Part shown: in pieces, positions 34,888-43,511 of the stretch
How the letters are laid out: each line of letters starts with the position of its first letter
Numbering within the stretch: the stretch's first letter is position 1
Origin: Streptomyces sp. L-9-10
GTDB lineage: Bacteria > Actinomycetota > Actinomycetes > Streptomycetales > Streptomycetaceae
Length of the DNA stretch: 64,000 nucleotides
Reading direction: 5' to 3'
Assembly: GCF_004151105.1 (NCBI RefSeq)
Contig: NZ_PHRF01000034.1
Coordinates: 23,780 to 87,779 of the forward strand
Position numbers and translations under genes: made by a program
Notes under the pieces: model-generated
Database searches by the model: none
What the model was told of the DNA's origin: nothing
The model's input: only the letters and a program-made list of their open reading frames with translations

Positions 34888-35280
34888 ATGTACGCGCGAC
34901 GCCGTCGTCGGTACTTTCTGCTCATGGGCGGATGCCTGGTCCTCTTCGTCTCCGCCTGGACCTTCGTGCGCGACTGGTCGGTACCGGCCGCCGTCGGCCT
35001 CTGTCTCGTGGCGATGCTCATCCCGCCGATGGCCGCGATCGTGGGCAACACCAAGGACAGGACCGACCACTGGTGGGACGATCCCCCGGAGGGCGAGCCG
35101 TCCGAGTCCGAGAAGTGGCTGGACGAGCTGGACCACAGAACGCGCCACGGGAAGGACCACGAGCGCTCCGAGGAGCAGCGCGTGGCGGAGCAGGGGCGCG
35201 AAGTGGAGCGGGGGCAGGGCGGGAGACCGGCCGGGAAGCCGCCACCGGGCGCCCGTGCCCGCGGATCACGCCGTCAGTAG
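34888..35280 (+). CDS. DUF3099 domain-containing membrane protein
   Basis: 130 aa. MYARRRRRYFLLMGGCLVLF opens the DUF3099 domain: a basic start and two transmembrane helices (about residues 9-28 and 33-53), then a cytoplasmic Asp/Glu/Arg-rich tail (TDHWWDDPPEGEPSESEKWL) and a Gly/Pro/Arg end. Small conserved actinobacterial membrane protein; function unknown. Probably translated from a leaderless mRNA. Confidence 0.88.
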   Translation: MYARRRRRYFLLMGGCLVLFVSAWTFVRDWSVPAAVGLCLVAMLIPPMAAIVGNTKDRTDHWWDDPPEGEPSESEKWLDELDHRTRHGKDHERSEEQRVAEQGREVERGQGGRPAGKPPPGARARGSRRQ

Positions 35281-35334
35281 CCCACCTCTGAAGCCCACCT
35301 CTGCCCCCCCGGGCCCCGATCCCGCCGCCCGCCG

Positions 35335-35703
35335 TCAGTAGACGAGTGCCTGCACGCCGTCCGCCATGATCTCGCTGACGAAGACCTGCGCCCCGGCGAT
35401 CCGTACGCCGTCGAGCACGTCCTTCTCCGTGATGTCCCGCCGGGCGGCGCACTGCGTGCACAGCGTGATCAGGCCCGCCGACTGGATCGACTCGATGAGC
35501 TCGGGCAGCGGCGCGGAGTGCGGCAGCTCGAACTCCGCCGCCCGTCCGGGCAGCGCGAACCAGGCGGATTCTCCTGTCAGCCACAGGGAGACCTCCACCC
35601 CGCTGGCCACGGCGACCGCCGCCACCGTGAAGGCCTGGGAGCAGCGCTCGGGGGCGTCGGCCCCGGCGGTCACCTTGATCACGAGCTTCTTCGCGGAGTG
35701 CAT
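35335..35703 (-). CDS. DsrE family protein
   Basis: 122 aa from the ATG at 35703 (MHSAKKLVIKVTAGADAPER). DsrE-like fold, with the conserved Cys in LITLCTQCAARRDITEKDV (residues near 81 and 84), the position used for sulfur relay in DsrE/TusD-type proteins. The nearby sulfurtransferase operon makes a sulfur-handling role reasonable but unproven. Convergent with DUF3099, with a 54-bp gap. Confidence 0.88.
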   Translation of the reverse strand: MHSAKKLVIKVTAGADAPERCSQAFTVAAVAVASGVEVSLWLTGESAWFALPGRAAEFELPHSAPLPELIESIQSAGLITLCTQCAARRDITEKDVLDGVRIAGAQVFVSEIMADGVQALVY

Positions 35704-35866
35704 ACGCCGAACTGTAATCCGCGCGGAGACGAGCACTCCCTCGTCACCCCGGGTGTGCCCGAGTACCTCGCGGTACCCCGGAGTACCTCGCCGAGAGGGC
35801 CTGGCCACCACCCATTAGGCTGGGGCCCGGCCCTTACCGCCCATTCGCTCATCCGAGGAGCACTCC

Positions 35867-35968
35867 GTGCTTGAGGCTTTCTTCACTTCCCTGCTGGTCC
35901 TCGTCTGCGTCGGGGTGCTCGCCTTCACCGTTCTGGCCGTGAAGAAGCTGTACCAGGGTCAGCGCTGA
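35867..35968 (+). CDS. Small single-pass membrane protein
   Basis: 33 aa from GTG, with CGAGGAGCACTCC upstream giving a good ribosome-binding site. One transmembrane helix (FFTSLLVLVCVGVLAF) ends in VKKLYQGQR. Too short for routine gene calling, but its codon use, RBS and position 66 bp before the nitrobindin gene support it; I recall the same small gene in other Streptomyces. Function unknown. Confidence 0.7.
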   Translation: MLEAFFTSLLVLVCVGVLAFTVLAVKKLYQGQR

Positions 35969-36034
35969 CGCCTCGCGCCGGTCGCCGCACATCGCTCACC
36001 CCGTACTCACCCCTACAGATCGCCTGAGCCGCTC

Positions 36035-36607
36035 ATGATCGAGATCCCGTCCGACCTGCACCCGGACCTTGTTCCCCTCGCCTTCCTCCTCGGCAACTGG
36101 GAGGGCGTCGGCGTCTTCGACTTCCCCGGTGACGAGAAGGCCAACTTCGGCCAGGAGGTCACCTTCAGCCACGACGGCCGGGACTTCGTCGAGTACGTCT
36201 CGCACACCTGGGCGCTCGACGACGAGGGCAAGAAGATCAGGCCGATCGAGTCCGAGGCCGGCTACTGGCGGATCGACAAGGACCGCAAGGTCGAGGTCGT
36301 GATGGTCAGGGACCAGGGTGTGGTGGAGGTCTGGTACGGCGAGCTGGCCGACCAGAAGCCGCAGATCGACCTGGTGACCGACGCGGTGGCCCGTACGGCG
36401 GCCTCCGGGCCCTACAGCGGTGGCAAGCGGCTGTACGGCTATGTGAAGGGCGACCTGATGTGGGTGGGCGAGAAGTCCACCCCCGAGGTGCCGCTGCGCC
36501 CGTACATGTCGGCGCATCTGAAGAAGGTCGTGTCCCCGGACCAGGTCGAGGCATGGGCCAAGGACCTCGGCGACCTCCCGGACGACGGCATCGCCTTCTT
36601 CAAGTAG
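36035..36607 (+). CDS. Nitrobindin / FABP-like beta-barrel protein (DUF1794)
   Basis: 190 aa. The N-terminal FLLGNWEGVGVFDFPGDE (about residues 17-34) corresponds to the GxWxGxG motif of nitrobindins, followed by a ten-strand barrel: TFSHDGRDFVEYVSHTWALD, SEAGYWRIDKDRKVEVVMV, and near the end RPYMSAHLKKV, where the His is in the position of the heme-ligand region. The family binds ferric heme and NO or peroxynitrite; heme binding here is inferred. ATG at 36035 lacks a strong RBS. Confidence 0.88.
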   Translation: MIEIPSDLHPDLVPLAFLLGNWEGVGVFDFPGDEKANFGQEVTFSHDGRDFVEYVSHTWALDDEGKKIRPIESEAGYWRIDKDRKVEVVMVRDQGVVEVWYGELADQKPQIDLVTDAVARTAASGPYSGGKRLYGYVKGDLMWVGEKSTPEVPLRPYMSAHLKKVVSPDQVEAWAKDLGDLPDDGIAFFK

Positions 36608-36689
36608 AGCCGCCTCCGCCAGCCGTCGCCGCCAAGCTGTCCGCCAAGCCGTCTCCGCCAAGTAGAGCCGCCTCCACACCGCGCCTGCC

Positions 36690-36701
36690 TACACTGGGGG
36701 C
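36690..36701 (+). promoter_or_regulatory. -10 element of a leaderless nur transcript
   Basis: TACACT (36690-36695) is followed after 6 nt by the GTG at 36702, with no ribosome-binding site. Same geometry as for the DUF3099 gene. Confidence 0.55.
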
Positions 36702-37139
36702 GTGGTGAGCACCGACTGGAAGAGCGATCTGCGGCAGCGTGGGTACCGGCTGACCCCTCAACGCCAGCTTGTCCTCGAAGCTGTCGACTCCCTGGAACAC
36801 GCGACACCCGACGACATCCTGTGCGAGGTGCGCAGGACCGCCTCCGGCGTGAACATCTCCACCGTCTACCGGACGCTGGAGCTGCTGGAGGAGCTGGGCC
36901 TCGTCTCGCACGCCCATCTCGGGCACGGCGCTCCCACGTACCACCTCGCCGACCGGCACCACCACATCCACCTGGTCTGCCGCGACTGCACGCATGTCAT
37001 CGAGGCGGATGTCGAGGTCGCCGCGGAGTTCACCGCCAAGCTGCGCGAGGACTTCGGGTTCACGACGGACATGAAGCACTTCGCGATCTTCGGCCGGTGC
37101 CGCAACTGCGCCGCCCGGACCGCGAACGGCGAGTCGTAG
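36702..37139 (+). CDS. nur: Nur, nickel-responsive Fur-family repressor
   Basis: 145 aa. N-terminal winged helix (GYRLTPQRQLVLEAVDSLEH, ASGVNISTVYRTLELLEELG) and C-terminal dimer/metal domain (HLADRHHHIHLVCRDCTHVI). The residues known to bind metal in S. coelicolor Nur are all at the same numbers: His33, His86, His88 and His90 (M-site), and His70, His72 and His126 (Ni-site). It represses nickel uptake and the Fe-superoxide dismutase gene when nickel is present, in S. coelicolor. Start is the first of two adjacent GTGs. Confidence 0.95.
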   Translation: MVSTDWKSDLRQRGYRLTPQRQLVLEAVDSLEHATPDDILCEVRRTASGVNISTVYRTLELLEELGLVSHAHLGHGAPTYHLADRHHHIHLVCRDCTHVIEADVEVAAEFTAKLREDFGFTTDMKHFAIFGRCRNCAARTANGES

Positions 37140-37149
37140 GCTGAGGAGT

Positions 37150-38115
37150 ATGAAGAGCCCTCTGCTGTCCCTGCCCGGAGCCGTCGCCGCCGAAGGACAG
37201 GACGAAGGTGTCGCCGCCCACTACGGTGACCTGTTCCGCGAGCAACGTGCCCTCGCCGACGGCACCGGGCTGGTGGACCTCTCGCACCGCGGAGTCGTCA
37301 CCGTCACCGGGGACGACCGGCTGAGCTGGCTGCATCTGCTGCTCACCCAGCATGTCAGCGAGCTGCCCGTGGGCCGGGCCACCGAGGCGCTGATCCTCTC
37401 CCCGAACGGCCATATCGAGCACGCGCTGTATCTCGTGGACGACGGCGAGACGGTCTGGGCGCATGTCGAGCCCGGCACGCGGGAGGCGCTGATCGCCTAC
37501 CTGGAGTCGATGAAGTTCTTCTACCGGGTCGAGGTCGCGGACCGTACGGACGACATCGCGGTCGTCCATCTGCCGGCGGGCTCCATCGCCGAGGCGCCCG
37601 AGGGCGTGGCCGTACGGGAGACCCCGTACGGCCGGGATCTGTTCCTGCCCCGCGCCGGCCTGGAGTCGTACGCCGCCGCGCACGGCCCCGTCGCCGGGAT
37701 CCTCGCCTACGAGGCGCTGCGCGTCGAAGGGCACCGGCCGCGCCTCGGCTTCGAGACCGACCACCGCACCATCCCGCACGAGGTGGGGCTGATCGGTACG
37801 GCCGTGCATCTCGACAAGGGCTGCTACCGGGGCCAGGAGACCGTGGCCCGCGTCCAGAACCTGGGAAAGCCGCCGCGCCGGCTGGTCTTCCTGCACCTGG
37901 ACGGCAGCGAGGTCCATCTGCCGGGGCACGGTACGCCGGTCCGGCTCGCCGCGGACGGCGCCGAGGGGCGTCAGCTGGGCTTCATCACCACCTCCGCCCG
38001 CCATCACGAGCTGGGGCCCATCGCGCTGGCCCTGATCAAGCGCAATGTGCCGCTGGACGCGGAGCTGCTGGCCGGGGACACGGCGGCGGCGCAGGAGACG
38101 GTGGTCGAGGCGTAG
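37150..38115 (+). CDS. YgfZ/GcvT-like folate-binding Fe-S cluster assembly protein
   Basis: 321 aa. GcvT-like fold: LVDLSHRGVVTVTGDDRLSW near the N-terminus and the diagnostic KGCYRGQETVAR (near residues 222-233), whose Cys is essential in YgfZ. Members use tetrahydrofolate to help maturation or repair of Fe-S proteins such as MiaB. ATG 10 bp after the nur stop, with AGGAGTATG overlap giving a close ribosome-binding site; probably co-transcribed with nur. Confidence 0.92.
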   Translation: MKSPLLSLPGAVAAEGQDEGVAAHYGDLFREQRALADGTGLVDLSHRGVVTVTGDDRLSWLHLLLTQHVSELPVGRATEALILSPNGHIEHALYLVDDGETVWAHVEPGTREALIAYLESMKFFYRVEVADRTDDIAVVHLPAGSIAEAPEGVAVRETPYGRDLFLPRAGLESYAAAHGPVAGILAYEALRVEGHRPRLGFETDHRTIPHEVGLIGTAVHLDKGCYRGQETVARVQNLGKPPRRLVFLHLDGSEVHLPGHGTPVRLAADGAEGRQLGFITTSARHHELGPIALALIKRNVPLDAELLAGDTAAAQETVVEA

Positions 38116-38175
38116 CGGGTCCTTCCGCCGGATCCCCGCGCGCCGCCGGGCTCTCCCGGCGCCGCACCCCGCGCC

Positions 38176-38613
38176 TCACATGTCCAGCAGCACCGTGAAC
38201 GGGCCGTGATTCGTGAGCGAGACCCGCATCTCCGCTCCGAACCGGCCCGTTTCCACCGTCGCGCCCAGCGCGCGCAGCTGTGCCACCACCTCGTCCACCA
38301 GCGGTTCGGCCACCGGGCCGGGCGCCGCCGCGTTCCAGGTGGGGCGGCGGCCCTTCCGGGCGTCCCCGTAGAGAGTGAACTGCGAGATCACCAGGAGCGG
38401 GGCGTTCACCTCTGAACAGGACTTCTCGCCCTCCAGCATCCGTATCGACCAGAGCTTGCGGGCCAGCCGTTCCGCCTGCTCCACGGTGTCCTCGTGGGTG
38501 ACTCCCACCAGCACACACAAGCCCTCACCGATGATCTCGCCGACGGTTTCCGGCCCGGACTCCGTGACGGCCACGACGCTCGCGCCGTCGACTCTCTGCA
38601 CCACTGCACGCAT
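38176..38613 (-). CDS. dtd: D-aminoacyl-tRNA deacylase
   Basis: Removes D-amino acids (and glycine mischarged on tRNAAla) from tRNA. 145 aa, the normal length. Starts [13 protein letters not shown] at the ATG at 38613, with active-site segments SQFTLYGD (residues 77-84) and NHGPFT (135-140), which supplies the cross-subunit Gly-cis-Pro. Convergent with YgfZ. A short GC hairpin (GCCGGG-CTCT-CCCGGC, 38145-38160) lies between them. Confidence 0.94.
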   Translation of the reverse strand: MRAVVQRVDGASVVAVTESGPETVGEIIGEGLCVLVGVTHEDTVEQAERLARKLWSIRMLEGEKSCSEVNAPLLVISQFTLYGDARKGRRPTWNAAAPGPVAEPLVDEVVAQLRALGATVETGRFGAEMRVSLTNHGPFTVLLDM

Positions 38614-38780
38614 GCGGACCAACCTATCGGGGGCCGAACGGGTGCAGAGTGCCCGCGCGCCCGGCCGTGGGAGTGGCACGATGCACGGAGGCGGTGCGTT
38701 CTGCGTACCTGTCGAGGGATGGGGGTTCCCAGCGGATCGGGGCAGGGGTCTCTCCAGCGGAGTGAGGGGAAGTACGCGCG

Positions 38781-39458
38781 ATGAGCACATCTGGCGCCGG
38801 GCAGCCGCCCGGTCCCGTACCGACGACCCGTACGACCACCGGGACGGGCAGCGGACCGGCCACCGGTCCGGGCGCGGACCACGGTCCGGGAGCGGCGGGA
38901 CCGGGAGCGGGCCCGGGGGGCGGGGGGCCCCGGCCGCCCGTGCAGCGGACCGGCGGTGAGGGCACGCTGCCCGCGCCCCGGCCGTACGACTTCGGTGTGC
39001 TGCGGCTGCCCGAACTGCGCGCGCTGCGCCGTGACTCGCAGCGCGACGAGGCCGATCTGAGCTATCTGCGGCGGCTGCTCCAGGGCCGGATCGACATCCT
39101 GCGGGCCGAGCTGGCCCGCCGTACCGCCCCGGAGACGCCCGTGGTCGACCGGTTGTCGGAGATCCTGGCCGACTCCCCTTCGCGGCACCGCTCGTCCGCC
39201 CGCCACGTCACGCTCTCCACACCGCGCAGCGAGGAGTACCGCCTGCTGGCCGCCGAGACGCTCGCCGAGGTGGAGCTGTCGGACCTGGCGGCGCGTACCG
39301 ACGAGGAGTTGCATACGGCGATGGGGCGGCTGGTCCGCAACGAGCAGCAGCTCTCGCGCCGCCGCCATCAGTTGCAGCGGACTGCGGACGACTGCAGCGC
39401 GGAGATCGCCCGCAGGTACCGTGAGGGTGAAGCCCAGGTGGACGACCTGCTGACGTAG
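38781..39458 (+). CDS. rsiG: RsiG, c-di-GMP-dependent anti-sigma factor for WhiG
   Basis: 225 aa. Residues 1-65 are Gly/Pro/Thr-rich and disordered; the rest is an antiparallel coiled coil. Both copies of the c-di-GMP-binding motif E(X)3S(X)2R(X)3Q(X)3D are exact: E90-S94-R97-Q101-D105 on the first helix and E188-S192-R195-Q199-D203 on the second. In S. venezuelae, RsiG bound to c-di-GMP sequesters the sporulation sigma factor WhiG; the same role is expected. ATG with GAGGGGAAG upstream. whiG is not in this window. Confidence 0.95.
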   Translation: MSTSGAGQPPGPVPTTRTTTGTGSGPATGPGADHGPGAAGPGAGPGGGGPRPPVQRTGGEGTLPAPRPYDFGVLRLPELRALRRDSQRDEADLSYLRRLLQGRIDILRAELARRTAPETPVVDRLSEILADSPSRHRSSARHVTLSTPRSEEYRLLAAETLAEVELSDLAARTDEELHTAMGRLVRNEQQLSRRRHQLQRTADDCSAEIARRYREGEAQVDDLLT

Positions 39459-39642
39459 TGATTCCGTGTGGTTCCGGCTGATTTCGTGTCGATCCTCACC
39501 GTCCCGCACCGTTCCGGCCGTCCGCTGATCACTGTTGAGGTGATCACGGTCGATACGTGCGGATCCGTACGGGTCCCCGCGGATGACCGCGAATCACCGC
39601 CGGACCGCGCGAGCGGGTACCCCAGCCCCCGGAAGGCCGATG

Positions 39643-40614
39643 ATGTCCTCCAGTTCCCACGCCATATCCCCGGCCGTGCCGCCGGTTCTCGCCGAGGTCG
39701 TACGCTCCGGCTTCGTCGAGGGCAGTCACCGGGGAACGCTGGTGCTGCTGGCGGCGGACGGCACCGTCGAGCTGGAGCTCGGTGACCCCGAGGCCCCGGT
39801 CTTCCCCCGCTCCAGCAACAAGCCGATGCAGGCCGCGGCCGTGCTGCGGGCCGGGGTGGAGCTGTCCGGGGAACGGCTGGCGCTGGCGGCGGCGAGCCAC
39901 TCGGGCGAGGGGTTCCATCTCGACCTCGTCCGTACGATGCTCGCCGAGCACGGACTGACGGCCGACGATCTGCGGACGCCGCCGGATCTGCCGGTCGACC
40001 GCGTCGAGGCGGAGGCGTATCTCGCCGGTGGCGGGGCGCGGGACCCGATCGTCATGAACTGTTCGGGCAAGCACACGGCGATGCTGGCGGCCTGCGTACG
40101 CAACGGCTGGCCGACGGAGAGCTATCTGGACCCGGAGCATCCGTTGCAGAAGCTCGTCCGGGCGGTGATCGAGGAGACGGCGGCCGAGCGGGTTTCCACG
40201 ATCGGTACGGACGGCTGCGGCGCCCCGCTGATGGCGATCAGCCTCACCGGTCTCGCCCGCGCCTTCCGTCACTTCGTACTGGCCGCCCCGGGTTCCGCCG
40301 AGCGGCGGGTGGCGGACGCGATGCGCGCCCACCCCGAGTACGTCGGGGGGACGCGCAGATCCGACACCTGGCTGATGGCGGAGATACCCGGCACGCTCGC
40401 CAAGACGGGCGCGGAGGCGGTCCAGGCGGTGGCGCTGCCGGACGGCCGCGCGCTGGCCTTCAAGATCGACGACGGCGGGGCCAGGGCGCTGGGGCCCGTG
40501 CTGGCGCGGGCGCTCCAACTGCTGGGCGTGGAGGCCGAGGTGCTGGGCCGGATCGGACGGGCGCCGCTGCTGGGCGGCGGCGTGGAGGTCGGCGCGGTGC
40601 GCGCGGCGTTCTGA
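39643..40614 (+). CDS. Asparaginase (asparaginase II family)
   Basis: 323 aa from the second of two adjacent ATGs, at better spacing from GGAAGG. Conserved segments of the bacterial/plant-type asparaginase II family (PF06089): VFPRSSNKPMQAAAVLRAG, SHSGEGFHLDLV, VMNCSGKHTAMLAACV and STIGTDGCGAPLMAIS. Hydrolyses L-asparagine to aspartate and ammonia; predicted cytoplasmic, no signal peptide. Distant from glnR in this window, so no regulatory link is claimed. Its stop codon is the first base triplet of a tandem repeat. Confidence 0.9.
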   Translation: MSSSSHAISPAVPPVLAEVVRSGFVEGSHRGTLVLLAADGTVELELGDPEAPVFPRSSNKPMQAAAVLRAGVELSGERLALAAASHSGEGFHLDLVRTMLAEHGLTADDLRTPPDLPVDRVEAEAYLAGGGARDPIVMNCSGKHTAMLAACVRNGWPTESYLDPEHPLQKLVRAVIEETAAERVSTIGTDGCGAPLMAISLTGLARAFRHFVLAAPGSAERRVADAMRAHPEYVGGTRRSDTWLMAEIPGTLAKTGAEAVQAVALPDGRALAFKIDDGGARALGPVLARALQLLGVEAEVLGRIGRAPLLGGGVEVGAVRAAF

Positions 40615-40720
40615 GACCGCCGGGGCAGGCCGCGGTGTTGTGAGATCTCCGGGGTCGGCCGCGGCGTTGTGAGATCCGGGGCCGGCCGTGGCGGTCTGAG
40701 ATCTCCGGGGCCGGGGAGCC
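40612..40720. repeat. Four tandem units of about 29 bp starting at the asparaginase stop codon
   Basis: Units begin TGAGAxCxxCCGGGG... at 40612, 40641, 40670 and 40697; each starts with TGA, and the first TGA is the actual stop codon. Later units lose a few bases. The array ends about 50 bp before the next gene. Confidence 0.8.
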
Positions 40721-40770
40721 GGCGGAAACCGGGGTGCGGCGGGCCACCCGGACCGCTTAGCGTGACGGCC

Positions 40771-42012
40771 ATGAGCCTTGACGTCCGTACGGTCACCGAA
40801 TCCGAGCTCCCCGACTGGCTGCGGGCCGTCGACACCGGGTTCCTCCGGCCGCCGCGCGTCCCGGACGAGTACGTGGCGGACAAGCTCTCCCACTTCGATC
40901 TGACCCGTACGCGGGGGGTCTTCGACGACGGGCGCTGCGTCGCCACCTTCCGGTCCTTCGAGCAGGGGCTCACGGTCGTCGGCGGCGCGGTGCTTCCCGC
41001 AGACGCGGTCACCAACGTGACCGTGTCGCCCACCCACCGCCGGCGCGGGCTGCTCGGCCGGATGATGGCCGCCGACCTGGCGGCGGCGAAGGAGCGCGGG
41101 GACGCCGTCGCCACGCTGATCGCCGCCGAGTACCCGATCTACGGACGGTACGGGTTCGGCCACGCCACCTCGATCACCGAGTGGGCGATCGAGGTGGCGC
41201 GTACGGGACTCGACCCGCGGTGGTCGGGGCCGGGCGACGGCGGCAGGATCGACCTGATCGACCTCACGGACGTACGGAAGACCGGCCCGGAGCTGCATGA
41301 GCGCTTCCGGGTGCGGCAGCCCGGCGCGGTCAGCCGTGACGGCCAGTGGTGGCGCGCCAACACCGGCCAGGCGGCGAGCACCCAGCCGTGGACGGAGCCC
41401 TTCAACGCGGTGTACCGCTCGGCGGCCGGTGAGGTCGAGGGCCTGGTCACCTACGCCAGTGACGAGCACTGGGACGACACCAAGCAGCCACTGAACACCG
41501 TGTCGGTGCGGAAGCTGATCGCGCTGACCCCGGCGGCGGAGAGCGCGCTGTGGCGCTTCGTCTGCTCGATCGACTGGGTCACCACGGTCAGGACGGGGCA
41601 CCGCGCCCCGGACGATCTGCTGACCCGGTTCCTCCCGGACCCCCGCGCGGCGCGGATCGTGACGCAGGCGGACTTCCTGTGGGTGCGGATACTCGACACC
41701 GTACGGGCCCTGGAGGCGCGTACGTACGCCGTGCCGGCCACGCTGACGCTGGAGATCCACGACACGGACGGACTGGCGGGCGGGCGCTTCCGGCTGGAGG
41801 GGACGCCGGAGGGCGGGGTCTGTACCCCGACCACCGAGTCGCCGGACATCGCGCTGGATGTGCGGGAGTTGGGCGCGCTGTACCTGGGGGGCGAGTCCGC
41901 GGTGACGCTCGCGGCGCTCGGTCTGCTGACCGAGGAGCGGCCGGGGGCGGCGGCGGTCGCGGAGACGCTGTTCCGTACGGCGCGGCGCCCCTGGTGCCCG
42001 GACATCTTCTGA
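40771..42012 (+). CDS. Eis-like GNAT acetyltransferase
   Basis: 413 aa. N-terminal GNAT domain with the acetyl-CoA loop [20 protein letters not shown] (about residues 85-104), then [10 protein letters not shown], a second degenerate GNAT domain, and a C-terminal SCP2-like domain ([20 protein letters not shown]). Eis enzymes acetylate amines of many substrates, including aminoglycosides and polyamines; the substrate here is unknown. Ends in WCPDIF with the C-terminal carboxylate, as in Eis-type enzymes. ATG at 40771 follows a TTAGCG that may serve as a -10. Confidence 0.9.
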   Translation: MSLDVRTVTESELPDWLRAVDTGFLRPPRVPDEYVADKLSHFDLTRTRGVFDDGRCVATFRSFEQGLTVVGGAVLPADAVTNVTVSPTHRRRGLLGRMMAADLAAAKERGDAVATLIAAEYPIYGRYGFGHATSITEWAIEVARTGLDPRWSGPGDGGRIDLIDLTDVRKTGPELHERFRVRQPGAVSRDGQWWRANTGQAASTQPWTEPFNAVYRSAAGEVEGLVTYASDEHWDDTKQPLNTVSVRKLIALTPAAESALWRFVCSIDWVTTVRTGHRAPDDLLTRFLPDPRAARIVTQADFLWVRILDTVRALEARTYAVPATLTLEIHDTDGLAGGRFRLEGTPEGGVCTPTTESPDIALDVRELGALYLGGESAVTLAALGLLTEERPGAAAVAETLFRTARRPWCPDIF

Positions 42013-42089
42013 CGCCGGGCGTCTTGTGATGCCGGATGCCGGGCGACTACTGACGCGGACGCCCCGCGGGATCATTCCGGGCCCGGACC

Positions 42090-42341
42090 TCACCCCGGGC
42101 CCGGATGCATGACCAGCAGGACCAGGACCACCGCGCCGATCCCCGCGCAGGTGCTGTTCCTTGACTTGATCCCGATACTGAGCAGGACGAGTGCGACGAT
42201 CCCCATGGGGCCGAAGCGCCACTGGACCAGCTGCTCGAGTCCGAGGCCGAAGGTTGCGATGACGAGTGCGAGCAGAGGCATGGCGGTTGCTCCTTCGAAG
42301 GCGGAGAACTCGCGGCGGACTTGGTCCCAGTTGGTCGCCAA
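42090..42341 (-). CDS. Small membrane protein
   Basis: 83 aa with two to three hydrophobic helices (AMPLLALVIATFGLGLEQLV, MGIVALVLLSIGI, GIGAVVLVLLVMH). The frame is bounded by TAG immediately before a TTG, so TTG at 42341 is the earliest start; an ATG at codon 20 is the alternative. Divergent from the GntR/HAD pair, and its 5' end lies beside the same array of CAACT/AGTTG repeats, so it may share their regulator. Function unknown. Confidence 0.65.
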   Translation of the reverse strand: MATNWDQVRREFSAFEGATAMPLLALVIATFGLGLEQLVQWRFGPMGIVALVLLSIGIKSRNSTCAGIGAVVLVLLVMHPGPG

Positions 42342-42387
42342 CTATCAGCCAACTAAGGGAGTTGTCCCTCTGTGGCGCGATCCATAA

Positions 42388-42445
42388 ACAACTTCGGATA
42401 CAACTTCGCTGACAACTCCCACTGAATGGCAGGAAGTTGTAACGT
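42388..42445. promoter_or_regulatory. Iteron-like operator array before the DevA-like regulator
   Basis: Three contiguous 12-bp direct repeats, ACAACTTCGGAT, ACAACTTCGCTG and ACAACTCCCACT (42388-42423), face an inverted copy GAAGTTGT at 42433-42440 that overlaps a TAACGT -10 (42440-42445). Further AGTTGG/CCAACT copies continue to about 42330. Likely the autoregulatory site of the GntR protein. Confidence 0.65.
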
Positions 42446-42486
42446 GTTGGGGTGACGGGGTGACCTCAGAGACGGGGAGCGCTGCT

Positions 42487-43413
42487 GTGAACGGCATCGG
42501 GAAACCCACGTCGGAGGAGGTGGCCGAGGCTCTGCGCGCCCGTATCGAGTCGGGTGAGCTGGCCGCAGGTCAGCCCATACCGACGCAGAAGAGCCTGGTC
42601 GAGGCGTTCGGGGTGCAGCGCGGGGTGATCCGCCGTGCCCTGCGCAGCCTTCAGGAGGACGGGCTGCTGACCGAGGTCACCAGGGGCGCTCCGCCGCGTA
42701 TCGCCGACCGTTCCGCCGAACCGGGCGTGGCGGGTGGGGCGGGCGTGACGGGTGCGGCGGGCACCGCGGGCGTCGGCGCCGATGAGACGCCCCAGGAGAC
42801 CATGGTGGCGCTGCGGCCCCGGATCACTGAGGCGTTCCGGGCCGACCATGTACGGGTCGACGCCCTCTGTCTGACGGCCGAGTCCCTGAGCGCGGCTCTC
42901 GGGGAACAGCGGCTGCGGATCCAGGACCGTTCCGTCGCGCCGAGCAGCGTCACCGTCCGGGTGCTGCTGCCCAACCGGAACATCGAGCTGGCCTTCCCGC
43001 GCTCGGTCAGCACCGCCGACACCCACCCCGACGAGGGCGATCTCGTGCATCAGCGCTGGCTCCAGCAGCGCAACTCGCATGGCACGGTGCTGAGCGACCA
43101 TCTGGTGGGGATGCGCTCGGCGGGCATCGACGTGGACGTACGGTTCAGGGCGCTGCCCTTCACTCCGGCCGTCAAGCTGTATGTGCTCAACGGTACGGAG
43201 GCGCTGCTCGCGTACTACAAGGTCATGGTGCGCGAGGCCGAGATCGGGCGGACGTCCGTGGAGATGTATGACGCGCTGGGGGACAAGTCGCCGCTGTTCT
43301 CCTTCGTGTCGGGGGAGACACGACTGCGACGGGACGAGGCGTTCGTGGCGGAGTCGCAGGCATGGTTCGACGCCCTCTGGGACACGATCGCCACGGATCT
43401 CGCGCTGGGCTGA
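42487..43413 (+). CDS. devA: GntR family regulator, DevA-like
   Basis: 308 aa from GTG at 42487 with GGGGAGC 7 nt upstream; GTG at 42460 is an alternative. Winged helix EEVAEALRARIESGELAAGQ and QKSLVEAFGVQRGVIRRALR, then an Ala/Gly/Thr linker (GVAGGAGVTGAAGTAGVGAD) and a large C-terminal domain without close similarity to FadR/HutC sensors. Gene pair with a downstream HAD phosphatase and position in the SCO4190 region match devAB of S. coelicolor, needed for normal aerial development; the gene name rests on that context. Confidence 0.8.
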   Translation: MNGIGKPTSEEVAEALRARIESGELAAGQPIPTQKSLVEAFGVQRGVIRRALRSLQEDGLLTEVTRGAPPRIADRSAEPGVAGGAGVTGAAGTAGVGADETPQETMVALRPRITEAFRADHVRVDALCLTAESLSAALGEQRLRIQDRSVAPSSVTVRVLLPNRNIELAFPRSVSTADTHPDEGDLVHQRWLQQRNSHGTVLSDHLVGMRSAGIDVDVRFRALPFTPAVKLYVLNGTEALLAYYKVMVREAEIGRTSVEMYDALGDKSPLFSFVSGETRLRRDEAFVAESQAWFDALWDTIATDLALG

Positions 43414-43511
43414 TGCCGGGCGCCGACTGCCTGCTTCGGGGGAGTGGTTGGGGGGAAGATGGGGTCCGGAGGTGCTGTCCGCCCGCCCTCCGCCCCGACG
43501 GACGGAGCGAC

